Assembly: GCA_019118275.1 (NCBI GenBank)
Contig: DWZH01000069.1
Span: 1 to 64,000, forward strand
Direction of reading: 5' to 3'
Length of the DNA: 64,000 nucleotides
From: Candidatus Brachybacterium merdavium
Lineage (GTDB): Bacteria; Actinomycetota; Actinomycetes; Actinomycetales; Dermabacteraceae
Shown: positions 54,714 through 62,646 of the stretch, in pieces
How positions within the stretch are numbered: the first letter of the stretch is position 1
Layout: the number at the start of each line of letters is the position of its first letter
The notes under the pieces: model-generated
Database searches by the model: none
What the model was told of the DNA's origin: nothing
What the model saw: only the letters and a program-made list of their open reading frames with translations
Translations under genes and position numbers: made by a program

Positions 54714-54721
54714 GTAGCTTG
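54714..54721 (+). promoter_or_regulatory. TAGCTT box (candidate -10) of the PLD-like gene
   Basis: GTAGCTTG, 59 bases after the operator start, the same layout as at 48097. Places the operator about 60 bases before the expected transcript start, where an activator would bind. Confidence 0.45.
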
Positions 54722-54763
54722 AGCAGCGTTGCTGCAGAAGCTTCGACATCGAGCCGAACGTCG

Positions 54764-54797
54764 TCGGGATCCCGCTCCGGTCGGGATCCCGCTCCGG
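54764..54797. repeat. 17-bp tandem duplication
   Basis: TCGGGATCCCGCTCCGG twice in a row, followed by a partial third unit. Lies in the presumed leader of the PLD-like mRNA; the CGGGATCCCG part is itself palindromic. Confidence 0.85.
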
Positions 54798-55059
54798 TCG
54801 GGCCGGGCCGGGCTTCGAGCATCGCACGGCGGCAATGGCAGAGAAACCAACCCCACTGCAGTGACCGGACCGACACGATCGCCAGGACACGGCCGCTGGA
54901 TCGAGGATGCGGCTGGATCACCGCGCCGACGCGGTCGACTCTCCCCTCCGATGCCGCGAATCGTGACTTCGCTCCATGCATCCGCCGCCGCGATCTCGAG
55001 CCGTGCCAGGCAGCGGACCGTTCTGCACGGGCCGGCTGACGTCTACGAGGAGGAAGACG

Positions 55060-56289
55060 ATGAAAGAGCGCACAAGGAAGTGGCGCGCACAGCTCGCCGC
55101 CATGATGGTGGCCCTGGCGATGATCATTCCCGGCAGCGGGGCCGTCGCAGATGGCCGCTCCACCGACGCTTTGGATTCCGACCAGGGGCACGCCGACAGC
55201 GTATCGGCGCAAATGCAAGCTGGCACCGGCGCCATCTTCAATGATCCAAATGGCTCCGAAGCGGATCAGTACCGGATTCGTGACTACGTCCAGGGACTGG
55301 TCGAGCGTGCCCCGGAAGGGTCGACGATCTCGATGTCGATATACAACATCACGGATTTCGACCTGGATCTCGGGACGGAGATCCTGAGGGCATCCTTCAA
55401 TGGGGTGAACGTGCAGCTGGTGCTGGAGGGCTCGGTCGCAGGCGAGAGCCCAGTGGGCAGGATGCTCCTGGGGGCGCTCGGCGACGACCTCGAGGCGGAT
55501 TCATGGGCCGTCGCGTGCGATGACGGCTGTCACGGCAGCAACATCAACCACAACAAGTTCTTTCTCTTCTCCGAGGTGGACGGCGAGCGCGACGTGGTCG
55601 TGCAGTCCTCCGCGAACTTCACCGTGCTGAACGGGAGCCGGTACTGGAACAACGCGGTCAGCTTCGCGAACAACCGGGACCTCTACGACGGTTACATGGA
55701 CTACTTCGCTGACCTCGCCCGTAATCACACCGACCCGGACTATCACCGCGGTTTCGAGGCTGGTGACGTGGCCGCGACCCTCTTCCCGGTCGGCCCCTCC
55801 TACCCGGGCGACGGCCCGCAGGACCCGCTTCTGGACGAGCTGGATGCGGTCATCTGCACGGGGAACGAGGCGACGGGTGATGGACGGGGGAACACGATCG
55901 TGCGGGCTGCACAGAATTACTTCGGGCGACCGGAAGTGGCCGAGAAGCTGACCGAACTCGCCGATGAGGGGTGCGTTGTCAAGGTCGCGTACACCGAGTT
56001 CAACTTCGGTGTCGACGACATCCTTCTCCCGCACCCGGGCGTGGAGCTCCGCCTCCTCGAGGACGATCCCGAACAGAACATGATCCACTCGAAGTACCTG
56101 ATCGTGGAGGGTGGGTTCGACGGCGAGAGGGACCAGCACGTGACCATCACCGGTAGTCCGAACATCTCCTATAACGCCCTCAACTACAACGACGAGGCAA
56201 TGCTGCGCATCATCGACCCGGCCATCTATGGCCAGTACCTCTCCAACTTCCGGGACGTGTGGTTCGACGAGGGGGCCGTGACGCCCTGA
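55060..56289 (+). CDS. Secreted phospholipase-D-like protein
   Basis: Exported protein of 409 residues. Start ATG 55060 follows GAGGAGGAAG. A Sec-type signal peptide (residues 1-31, QLAAMMVALAMIIPGSGAVA). Two HxK motifs of the PLD superfamily: His164-Asn-Lys166 in NINHNKFFLF, with QSSANFT behind it, and His343-Ser-Lys345 in NMIHSKYLIV, with TGSPNIS behind it. The Asp of the classical HKD is not in the standard place, as in several secreted members. A Cys-containing loop (VACDDGCHG) lies before the first motif. Likely cleaves phosphodiesters such as phospholipids or teichoic-type polymers outside the cell. A SorC operator upstream links it to the importer. Confidence 0.85.
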   Translation: MKERTRKWRAQLAAMMVALAMIIPGSGAVADGRSTDALDSDQGHADSVSAQMQAGTGAIFNDPNGSEADQYRIRDYVQGLVERAPEGSTISMSIYNITDFDLDLGTEILRASFNGVNVQLVLEGSVAGESPVGRMLLGALGDDLEADSWAVACDDGCHGSNINHNKFFLFSEVDGERDVVVQSSANFTVLNGSRYWNNAVSFANNRDLYDGYMDYFADLARNHTDPDYHRGFEAGDVAATLFPVGPSYPGDGPQDPLLDELDAVICTGNEATGDGRGNTIVRAAQNYFGRPEVAEKLTELADEGCVVKVAYTEFNFGVDDILLPHPGVELRLLEDDPEQNMIHSKYLIVEGGFDGERDQHVTITGSPNISYNALNYNDEAMLRIIDPAIYGQYLSNFRDVWFDEGAVTP

Positions 56290-56332
56290 GACCCTCCGCA
56301 GCGGCCCAGCCACCCGGCCGGCTGGGCCGACC

Positions 56333-58054
56333 TCACGCCTCCCGCAGGTCGGCGACCGAGCCCGGGATGTCGTGCTGACGAGAGGGAGCCTCGTGGCGCT
56401 CGCGCCGGGCGCCAGCGTGGGCCGGGGCGGCGAAGGGTGAGTCGTCGGCCCCGAAGTCCGGCAGCTGGCCGCGTGCGATGTCGACCGCGCGGATCTGTGT
56501 CTCCCGCGCACCGGGCATGGAGTCGTCGACCCACAGCCGATCGCCGGCGGTGTCGAGGTCGAAGATCTCCAGCGAATGGTCGCCGTCCTGCTCCTGCAGG
56601 CGGCGGCGCATCTCGGCGCGCACCGCGGGATCCTCGGCCCGTTCGGTGCGGGTACCGATATCGGGGGCGACCAGGGCGAACTCGGTGTCGCGGCGCATGT
56701 ACCGGCCGGCCGGGCCGTAGAGCACATCCCGCAACCCGGTGCGCATCGCGGCCGCGGCCGCGAGCCCCAGCAGCGGGGCGATCACCAGCACGTTCAAGGT
56801 CATCCACACCCAGGCCAGGCCGTTGACGGCGTCCAGCAGCACCAGCGCGAGGCCGAGCACCACCGTCGCGCCTAGCACGATCAGCGCATTGAGCCACCCG
56901 GTCAGGTTCACCACCCGTTGCTCCCAGGGGTTCACGCGGGCCCGGTGCGCCCAGGACGGGTAGGTGCGCTGATCGGTCACCTGACTGCGCATGCCGTTGC
57001 TGAGCAGCCCCGCGAGCGCGGGGGTCATGGCGATGGCCAGCAGCGACAGGCCCAACAGGGGTAGGCCGGCGGCCAGGGCCTGCCAGCGCAGCGGCGAGGG
57101 GCCAGGGTTCAACTCCAGGTCCGAGATCCCGCTGAAGGTGACCACGATGTCGGTGATGCCGAAGACGATCCAGGCCAGGCCCATCAGCGCCGGCACCACC
57201 CAGGTCAGGCTGGAGCGCAGGATCAGGGCGAGGGCGGTCGTGGCGCCGCGCGGGGTCAGGGCGCCGGCGGCCTGCGGGGTGCCGGGCGTCGGGGGCAGGT
57301 GCCGGCGGTCCTGTGCGAGGACCTTGAGCGCTGCGGCATGGCGCTTGTCCAGGTCACGGTCGAGACGGGCGGTGGTCTCCAGGGCTGCGGCGGACTGGAT
57401 GCCCAGCACCCGTGGGGCGGTGACCCAGCCGCGGATCGACACCCAGGTGAGCTGGAGCGCCACCACGGCGAGGGCGAGCGCCGTCAGCGGGCCCGCGCCG
57501 ATCCCCGACCACGGCTGCGGGACGCCGAGCAGCACCGTGATCGGCAGCGCCGCGACGGTGAGCAGCGGCGGGATCATCAGCACGGCGGTGATGCGGGTGG
57601 CGACCTCGCGCTGGAAGCCCGCTTCCGACAGGTGGCGCCGGGGGTTCATCCCGGCGATCGCGGCGGTGGCCAGCGGCAGCAGCAGAAGGCTCAGCACCGT
57701 CGCCCCGACCGGGAGCAGCAGGAACGCCATCCACAGGCCCGAGGAGGTGAAGCCCAGCTGATACATGATGGTGCGGAGCAGCGTGGGCTCGGCGAGGCTC
57801 GCCAGCGCCCCCAGACCCCAGTAGGTGGGCGAGCCGCCCGCCACGTACAGCACCAACAGCACGTACCACAGCGCGATCAGGATCAGCGCCGGGGCCCAGG
57901 CGATCCGCAGCAGTCCCCGGGTGATCGTGCGGCGGGATTCGGCGATGATCTCTGCCGGCAGCACCAGTGAGGGGTCCTCGGGCGGGAGCTGCGGCGGTGG
58001 GGGCAGGTTCGTCAGCGGCGCCAGCGGCTGGTCTCGGGCAGGGGTCATCGACAT
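56333..58054 (-). CDS. Multi-spanning membrane protein of unknown function
   Basis: Protein of 573 residues with about ten membrane segments (for example at 50-72, 105-135, 155-180, 190-210, 285-310, 330-355, 385-410 and 415-440). The N-terminus is Pro-rich (NLPPPPQLPPEDP). Two cytoplasmic parts: a Lys/Arg-rich stretch near 230-265 (ARLDRDLDKRHAAALKVLAQ) and a hydrophilic tail of about 110 residues. I do not recognise the family. Its start is ten bases past the recR stop, so the two are probably cotranscribed; a link to recombination is not implied. Confidence 0.75.
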   Translation of the reverse strand: MSMTPARDQPLAPLTNLPPPPQLPPEDPSLVLPAEIIAESRRTITRGLLRIAWAPALILIALWYVLLVLYVAGGSPTYWGLGALASLAEPTLLRTIMYQLGFTSSGLWMAFLLLPVGATVLSLLLLPLATAAIAGMNPRRHLSEAGFQREVATRITAVLMIPPLLTVAALPITVLLGVPQPWSGIGAGPLTALALAVVALQLTWVSIRGWVTAPRVLGIQSAAALETTARLDRDLDKRHAAALKVLAQDRRHLPPTPGTPQAAGALTPRGATTALALILRSSLTWVVPALMGLAWIVFGITDIVVTFSGISDLELNPGPSPLRWQALAAGLPLLGLSLLAIAMTPALAGLLSNGMRSQVTDQRTYPSWAHRARVNPWEQRVVNLTGWLNALIVLGATVVLGLALVLLDAVNGLAWVWMTLNVLVIAPLLGLAAAAAMRTGLRDVLYGPAGRYMRRDTEFALVAPDIGTRTERAEDPAVRAEMRRRLQEQDGDHSLEIFDLDTAGDRLWVDDSMPGARETQIRAVDIARGQLPDFGADDSPFAAPAHAGARRERHEAPSRQHDIPGSVADLREA

Positions 58055-58064
58055 GGCGCCGGCC

Positions 58065-58658
58065 TCACATGGTGCGACGGCCCAGGAAAGCCCGTCCCAG
58101 TGTCATCTCGTCGGCGTAGTCGAGGTCCCCGCCGACGGGCAGGCCGGAGGCCAGGCGGGTCACGGTCAGCTCCAGCGGCCCCAGCAGCCGCGAGAGATAG
58201 GCGGCGGTGGCCTCGCCCTCGATGTTGGGGTCCAGGGCGAGGATCACCTCGTGGGTTTCCCCAGTGCCCAGGCGGCTCATCAGCTGGGTGATACGCAGGT
58301 CGTCGGGGCCGACCCCGCCGATGGGGTCGATGGCCCCGCCGAGCACGTGGTAGCGGCCCTTGAACTCGCGGATCCGTTCGATGGCGACGATGTCCTTGGA
58401 CTCCTCGACCACGCAGATCACCTCGTCGGAGCGGCGCGTGTCGGCGCAGACCCGGCAGCGCTCCTCGGCCGAGACGTTGCCGCAGATGTCGCAGAAGCGC
58501 ACCGTGTCCTTGACCTTGATCAGCACGTCGGCCAGTTGGCGCACGGAGGCATCGTCGGCGTCCAGCAGATGGAATGCGATCCGCTGCGCCGATTTGGGGC
58601 CGATGCCCGGCAGCTTGCCGAGCTCGTCGATGAGGTCCTGAACGATGCCTTCGTACAC
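58065..58658 (-). CDS. recR: Recombination mediator RecR
   Basis: RecFOR-pathway protein of 197 residues that helps load RecA at gaps. The order is helix-hairpin-helix ([20 protein letters not shown]), four-Cys zinc finger ([19 protein letters not shown]), Toprim domain with [16 protein letters not shown] and a Walker-B-like end ([16 protein letters not shown]). GTG start at 58658. In many genomes recR lies close to dnaX; here four kilobases with other genes stand between them. Confidence 0.97.
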   Translation of the reverse strand: MYEGIVQDLIDELGKLPGIGPKSAQRIAFHLLDADDASVRQLADVLIKVKDTVRFCDICGNVSAEERCRVCADTRRSDEVICVVEESKDIVAIERIREFKGRYHVLGGAIDPIGGVGPDDLRITQLMSRLGTGETHEVILALDPNIEGEATAAYLSRLLGPLELTVTRLASGLPVGGDLDYADEMTLGRAFLGRRTM

Positions 58659-58881
58659 GGTGCCAACTGTAGTTGTCGGCTCCGACGGTCGGCCGTGCAG
58701 CCGCCTCGGCTGTGAGCAAACCGCGCCTGCGGGCGGGCGGCGGCCCAGCGAGGAGCCCCGTCGATGCGATAGCCGGCGTCACGCCCTTTTCGTCCGTTCC
58801 CGTCGGGCGCGTGGACGGGCGCCATCGCCGTCGGCTCCGGCGCTAACCTGAGGGGCCAGCCCTGCTTCGACGAGGAGAATC

Positions 58882-60225
58882 ATGGTCCAGCTCCCCGACA
58901 CCCTGCTCAATGCCGTGCGCGAGCGCCTGCGCAGCGGCCTCGCCGAGATCGCCGACGGGGACGCCGCCATCACGGAGGAGATCACGGGCCGGGTCGTGTC
59001 CTACCTGCGCAACACCGCCGAGACCACGGTCAGCGTCGAGGACGACGGCACCACCTTCGTGATCACCGGCGACATCCCGGCCATGTGGCTGCGGGACTCG
59101 GCCGCCCAGCTGACCCCGCTGCTGCGGCTGGTGAGCGCCGAGGTCGGCCCAGAGCAGGACCGCGCCCAGCTGGTCTCGCTGCTGAGCGGCCTGCTGCGCC
59201 GTCACTGGCATTACCTCGCGATCGACCCTTACGCCAACGCCTTCAACCGCACCCCGGACTCCTCGCACTGGGACGAGGACGAGACCGAGCGCGACAACCC
59301 GTGGGCGTGGGAGCGCAAGTTCGAGCTGGACTCGCTGTCCTACGGCCCGGATCTGGCGTGGCGGCTGTGGTGGGCGACCGGCGACACCTCCTGGGCCGAC
59401 GAGCAGTTCGTGCCGGCCGCACGCGCGATCCTGGCCACGGTCGCCACCGAGCAGCATCACGAGGAGCGCTCCCCGTACGTCTTCCGCCGCTCCGGGGTGC
59501 CCGCGCAGGACACCCTGGACCGTGAGGGTCGTGGCTCGCTGACCACCCCGAATGGCCTGGTGTGGGCGGGTTTCCGGCCCTCCGATGATGCCTGCGAGCT
59601 GGGATACAACATCCCCGGCAACCATTTCCTGGCGCTGGCGCTGGATCGGCTGGGCGATCTGCTCGAGTACGTGGCCGGCGAGGGCCAGGACGCGGCCGAG
59701 GCGCGCCGGCTCTCGGCCGAGATCCTCGGCGCTCTGGACCGGCACGGCGTGATCGAGGGCCCGGATGGCGGGCAGATCTGGGCGTACGAGATCGACGGTC
59801 GCGGCAATCACGTGTTCCTCGACGACGCGAATGTGCCGAGCCTGCTGTCGCTGCCCTATCTCGACTGCGTCGATGATGATGGTGCCGTCTATCTGGCCAC
59901 CCGGGCCGCGGTGCTCTCGCGGCACAACCCCTACTACTTCGCAGGCCTGTTCCTGGAAGGGGTGGGCTCCCCGCACACGCCGAAGGATCATGTGTGGCCG
60001 ATCGCCAAGAGCGTCGAGGGCCTCACCAGCCGGGACCCGGCCGAGAAGCTGCGGATCCTCCGGCAGCTGATCCGCACAGACGGCGGCACCGGGATGATGC
60101 ACGAGGGCGTCCACATCGACGAGCCGACGATCTTCACCCGGGAATGGTTCTCCTGGTCGAACTCGATGTTCTGTGAGCTGGCCCTCGACCTGGCGGGCGT
60201 GAGCGGACACTCCCCGCGACACTGA
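58882..60225 (+). CDS. GH125 exo-alpha-1,6-mannosidase
   Basis: Cytoplasmic inverting glycosidase of 447 residues, full length for GH125. Signatures: VITGDIPAMWLRDSAAQLTP near residue 55, ELDSLSYGPDLAWRLWWATG, ELGYNIPGNHFLALALDRL near 237, VFLDDANVPSLLSLPYLD near 312 and FTREWFSWSNSMFCELAL near 415. Acts on alpha-1,6-linked mannose, as in N-glycan cores or actinobacterial lipomannan. No transporter adjoins it. A terminator-like hairpin follows at 60271. Confidence 0.94.
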   Translation: MVQLPDTLLNAVRERLRSGLAEIADGDAAITEEITGRVVSYLRNTAETTVSVEDDGTTFVITGDIPAMWLRDSAAQLTPLLRLVSAEVGPEQDRAQLVSLLSGLLRRHWHYLAIDPYANAFNRTPDSSHWDEDETERDNPWAWERKFELDSLSYGPDLAWRLWWATGDTSWADEQFVPAARAILATVATEQHHEERSPYVFRRSGVPAQDTLDREGRGSLTTPNGLVWAGFRPSDDACELGYNIPGNHFLALALDRLGDLLEYVAGEGQDAAEARRLSAEILGALDRHGVIEGPDGGQIWAYEIDGRGNHVFLDDANVPSLLSLPYLDCVDDDGAVYLATRAAVLSRHNPYYFAGLFLEGVGSPHTPKDHVWPIAKSVEGLTSRDPAEKLRILRQLIRTDGGTGMMHEGVHIDEPTIFTREWFSWSNSMFCELALDLAGVSGHSPRH

Positions 60226-60270
60226 CGAGAGCCGATAGGCAACGTCGGGGTTCCGGAGTACCGTCTCCCG

Positions 60271-60302
60271 AGGGCCGTTGCGACCAGGGACGGCCCTTTG
60301 TC
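60271..60302 (+). terminator. Terminator-like hairpin after the GH125 gene
   Basis: AGGGCCGT (60271-60278) pairs with ACGGCCCT (60290-60297) around an 11-base loop and is followed by TTGTCG. It lies 45 bases after the GH125 stop and 22 bases before the next gene, so it may also attenuate that gene. Confidence 0.5.
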
Positions 60303-60323
60303 GACTCTGAACAGGAACACACG

Positions 60324-60854
60324 ATGTCGTCGATGCCCCATCCGTACGGCGCCTCCGAGCCGGTGCGGGAGTGCGAGGTGGCGCAGGCACCGGAGGTGCC
60401 CACTGCGGTGGTCTCCAAGCGTGACTTCCCGATGTACGAGATGAACTCGCTGATGGACGGGACGTTCTCCCATCTGATCAGCGCACTCGAGGAGGTCGGG
60501 ATCCAGCCGATCGGCCCCGCGTTCGCCCTGCACCATCGTCAGCCGGTCTCCACGGCCGACGTGGAGGTGGGGTTCCCGGTGGACAAGCCCCTGACCGAGA
60601 CGCTGCTGCTGCCCAGTGAGCTGGAGGTGACCGGCTCGGTGCTGCCGGCTGGCCGGGTCGGCTGGATCAGCCATATCGGCGGCTATGGGGGCCTGGCCGA
60701 GGCCTGGGGTGCGTTCACCGCGGAGATCGGTGATTCCGAGGAGCAGATGACCCATCCGTTCTGGGAGTTCTACGTGACCCCGCCGGTGCCGGGTGTCAAT
60801 CCCGCCACGCTGCGCACGGACCTGTTCAGCATGCTGGAGCCGCGCGACGTCTGA
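60324..60854 (+). CDS. GyrI-like small-molecule-binding domain protein
   Basis: Soluble protein of 176 residues with the GyrI/SOUL-like effector-binding fold found in MarR/AraC-type regulators: AVVSKRDFPMYEMNSLMDGT, PIGPAFALHHRQPVSTADVE, VGFPVDKPL and VGWISHIGGYGGLAEAWGAF, with a final FWEFYVTPPVPG. No DNA-binding domain, so it is a stand-alone binder of small, often cationic or drug-like, molecules or an isochorismatase-like helper. Convergent with the GHL10 gene. Confidence 0.85.
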   Translation: MSSMPHPYGASEPVRECEVAQAPEVPTAVVSKRDFPMYEMNSLMDGTFSHLISALEEVGIQPIGPAFALHHRQPVSTADVEVGFPVDKPLTETLLLPSELEVTGSVLPAGRVGWISHIGGYGGLAEAWGAFTAEIGDSEEQMTHPFWEFYVTPPVPGVNPATLRTDLFSMLEPRDV

Positions 60855-60872
60855 GGACGCCGTCGGTCGGTC

Positions 60873-60897
60873 GGCCGGCCGGTGGCCCGCCGGCCGG
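60873..60897. terminator. GC-rich hairpin between convergent genes
   Basis: CCGGCCGG (60875-60882) and CCGGCCGG (60890-60897) pair around a seven-base loop in the 84-base gap between the GyrI-like and GHL10 stops. Likely a bidirectional terminator without T tract. Confidence 0.5.
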
Positions 60898-60938
60898 CGA
60901 TCGGACATCCGGCCGCCCGAGCGCCGTGCGGCCGACGG

Positions 60939-62513
60939 TCAGCCGCGCGCCTCCTGCGCATCTGACGGGTCGCTCTGGCGCCAGGTGCGGTCGTAGGCCG
61001 TGACGACATACCAGCCGGATCCGTCAGCCCCGTCGTGCACGAATTCCTGCAGGCCGGGACCGTCGTCACGCATGGTGGCCACCAGGTTCCGGCGGTCTGC
61101 GAGGTCCTTCTCCCGTGCTTGCTCCGACTCCAGCCGCCAGATCGCATAGCTGGTGGCGTCGGTGCCGCGCCCCGTCCAGCGCAGCAGCACCCCGGTGCCG
61201 GTGCGCTGCACCGAGATCAGGGTCGGCTCCTCGGGGGCCTGGCCGGGGATGGAGTCGATCACCGGCACCAGGGCCGGATGTTCGTAGTGACGCTCGACGA
61301 GGTCCTCGACGAAGCCGGTGGTGTCGTCGCGCAGGCTGACGGCGCTGAAGTACACGTTGCCGTCGACCTGCTCGAGCTGGGTGGTGAGGTCCAGGTGGTC
61401 GCCCAGTTCGGCGGGGTCGGGGAAGGTGCCGTCGGTCGCCTTGTAGGCGGCCTCGCCGATGTACAGGGCGACGCCGGTGCCCTCGACGGCACCGGCCCAC
61501 CACTTCGCGAGGGTCTCGTAATCGGCGGCCTCGTTGCCGAACTCCCAGTACACCTGCGGGTTGATGTAGTCGACCCAGCCCTCGCGCACCCAGGTCAGCG
61601 AATCGGCGGAGATCATGTCGTAGGACTCCGAGCCGCTGGTGTCCGAGCCGTCCGGGTCGCTCGAGGAGTTGCGCCAGATCCCGAAGGGGCTGATGCCGAA
61701 GCGCACCCAGGGCTTCTGCTCATGGATCCGCTCGTGCATCTCCTTGACCAGCAGGTTCACGTTCTCACGGCGCCAGTCCTCGATCGATTCGCTGCCATCG
61801 GAGTGCTCGGCGAAGGTCTCCTCGTCAGGGATCTCCTCGCCCTCGACGGGGTAGGGGTAGAAGTAGTCGTCGAAATGGGCGCCGTCGACGTCGTAGCGGA
61901 CGACCGCGTCGAGCATCGCGTCCTGGACGAAGGCGCGCACCTCGGGGATCCCGGGGTCGTAGTACAGCTGCCCGCCGTAGGCGAACACCCATTCGGGGTG
62001 GACGCGGGCCGGGTGGTCCTCGACCAGGGTGCTCGGATCGTCGGTCATCGCCACCCGGTACGGATTGAACCAGGCGTGGTATTCGAGGTTGCGGGCGTGC
62101 GCAGCCTCCACCTGAAAGGCGAGCGGGTCATAGCCCGGATCCAGGCCCTGCTGGCCCGTGAGGTACTGCGACCACGGCTCATGCGGCGAGGGCCAGATCG
62201 CATCCGCCGTCGGCCGCACCTGGGAGATCACCGCGTTCAGGCCGACCTCGCGGGCCAGATCCATCCAGGTCTCGAACTCCTCCTGCTGCGCCTCGGCGTC
62301 GAGGCCCGGCTCCGAGGGCCAGTCGATGTTCTCGACCAGGGAGATCCACATGGCGCGGAACTGGCGCGCCGAGGGATGGGGATCGTCCGGACCCTCATCT
62401 CCGCGGCCATCGGCCCAGGCCGGGACGGGCCCGAGGGAGACGGCGAAGGCGGCGGTGGTGACCGCGGCGCCGGAGGACAGGCGGAAGAAGGAACGACGAT
62501 CGACAGTACTCAC
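60939..62513 (-). CDS. Secreted GHL10-family (DUF187) glycoside hydrolase with Fn3 domain
   Basis: Exported protein of 524 residues. Start GTG 62513 with AGGAGG nine bases upstream. Tat-type signal: DRRSFFRLSSGAAVTTAAFA up to about residue 36. The GHL10 barrel begins FRAMWISLVENIDWPSEPG near 55 and includes VISQVRPTADAIWPS, EYHAWFNPYRVA, DGAHFDDYFYPYP with the paired Asp, and RFGISPFGIWRN. The last 95 residues form a fibronectin-III-like domain (TLISVQRTGTGVLLRWTG). GHL10 proteins act on peptidoglycan-like or other glycans; substrate here is unknown. Confidence 0.9.
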   Translation of the reverse strand: MSTVDRRSFFRLSSGAAVTTAAFAVSLGPVPAWADGRGDEGPDDPHPSARQFRAMWISLVENIDWPSEPGLDAEAQQEEFETWMDLAREVGLNAVISQVRPTADAIWPSPHEPWSQYLTGQQGLDPGYDPLAFQVEAAHARNLEYHAWFNPYRVAMTDDPSTLVEDHPARVHPEWVFAYGGQLYYDPGIPEVRAFVQDAMLDAVVRYDVDGAHFDDYFYPYPVEGEEIPDEETFAEHSDGSESIEDWRRENVNLLVKEMHERIHEQKPWVRFGISPFGIWRNSSSDPDGSDTSGSESYDMISADSLTWVREGWVDYINPQVYWEFGNEAADYETLAKWWAGAVEGTGVALYIGEAAYKATDGTFPDPAELGDHLDLTTQLEQVDGNVYFSAVSLRDDTTGFVEDLVERHYEHPALVPVIDSIPGQAPEEPTLISVQRTGTGVLLRWTGRGTDATSYAIWRLESEQAREKDLADRRNLVATMRDDGPGLQEFVHDGADGSGWYVVTAYDRTWRQSDPSDAQEARG

Positions 62514-62646
62514 GCGACGAGGCCTCCTGCTGGGTGATAGGGGCCCGCACACTACCGCCGGGAATATTCAGTGGCAAGCGTCACATACCGGGACTGGCGC
62601 CCCTCCCCCGACGATCAGCAGCTGCGGCCGTCGCAGCGCTCCCGCT

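Larger units (their letters stand above)
54630..55059. other. Leader region of the PLD-like gene
   Basis: A 430-base gap with the SorC-type operator (54655), the TAGCTT box (54714), and then some 330 bases before the start codon that include a 17-base direct repeat. If transcription starts near 54727 the mRNA has an unusually long leader. No further gene is seen. Confidence 0.55.
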
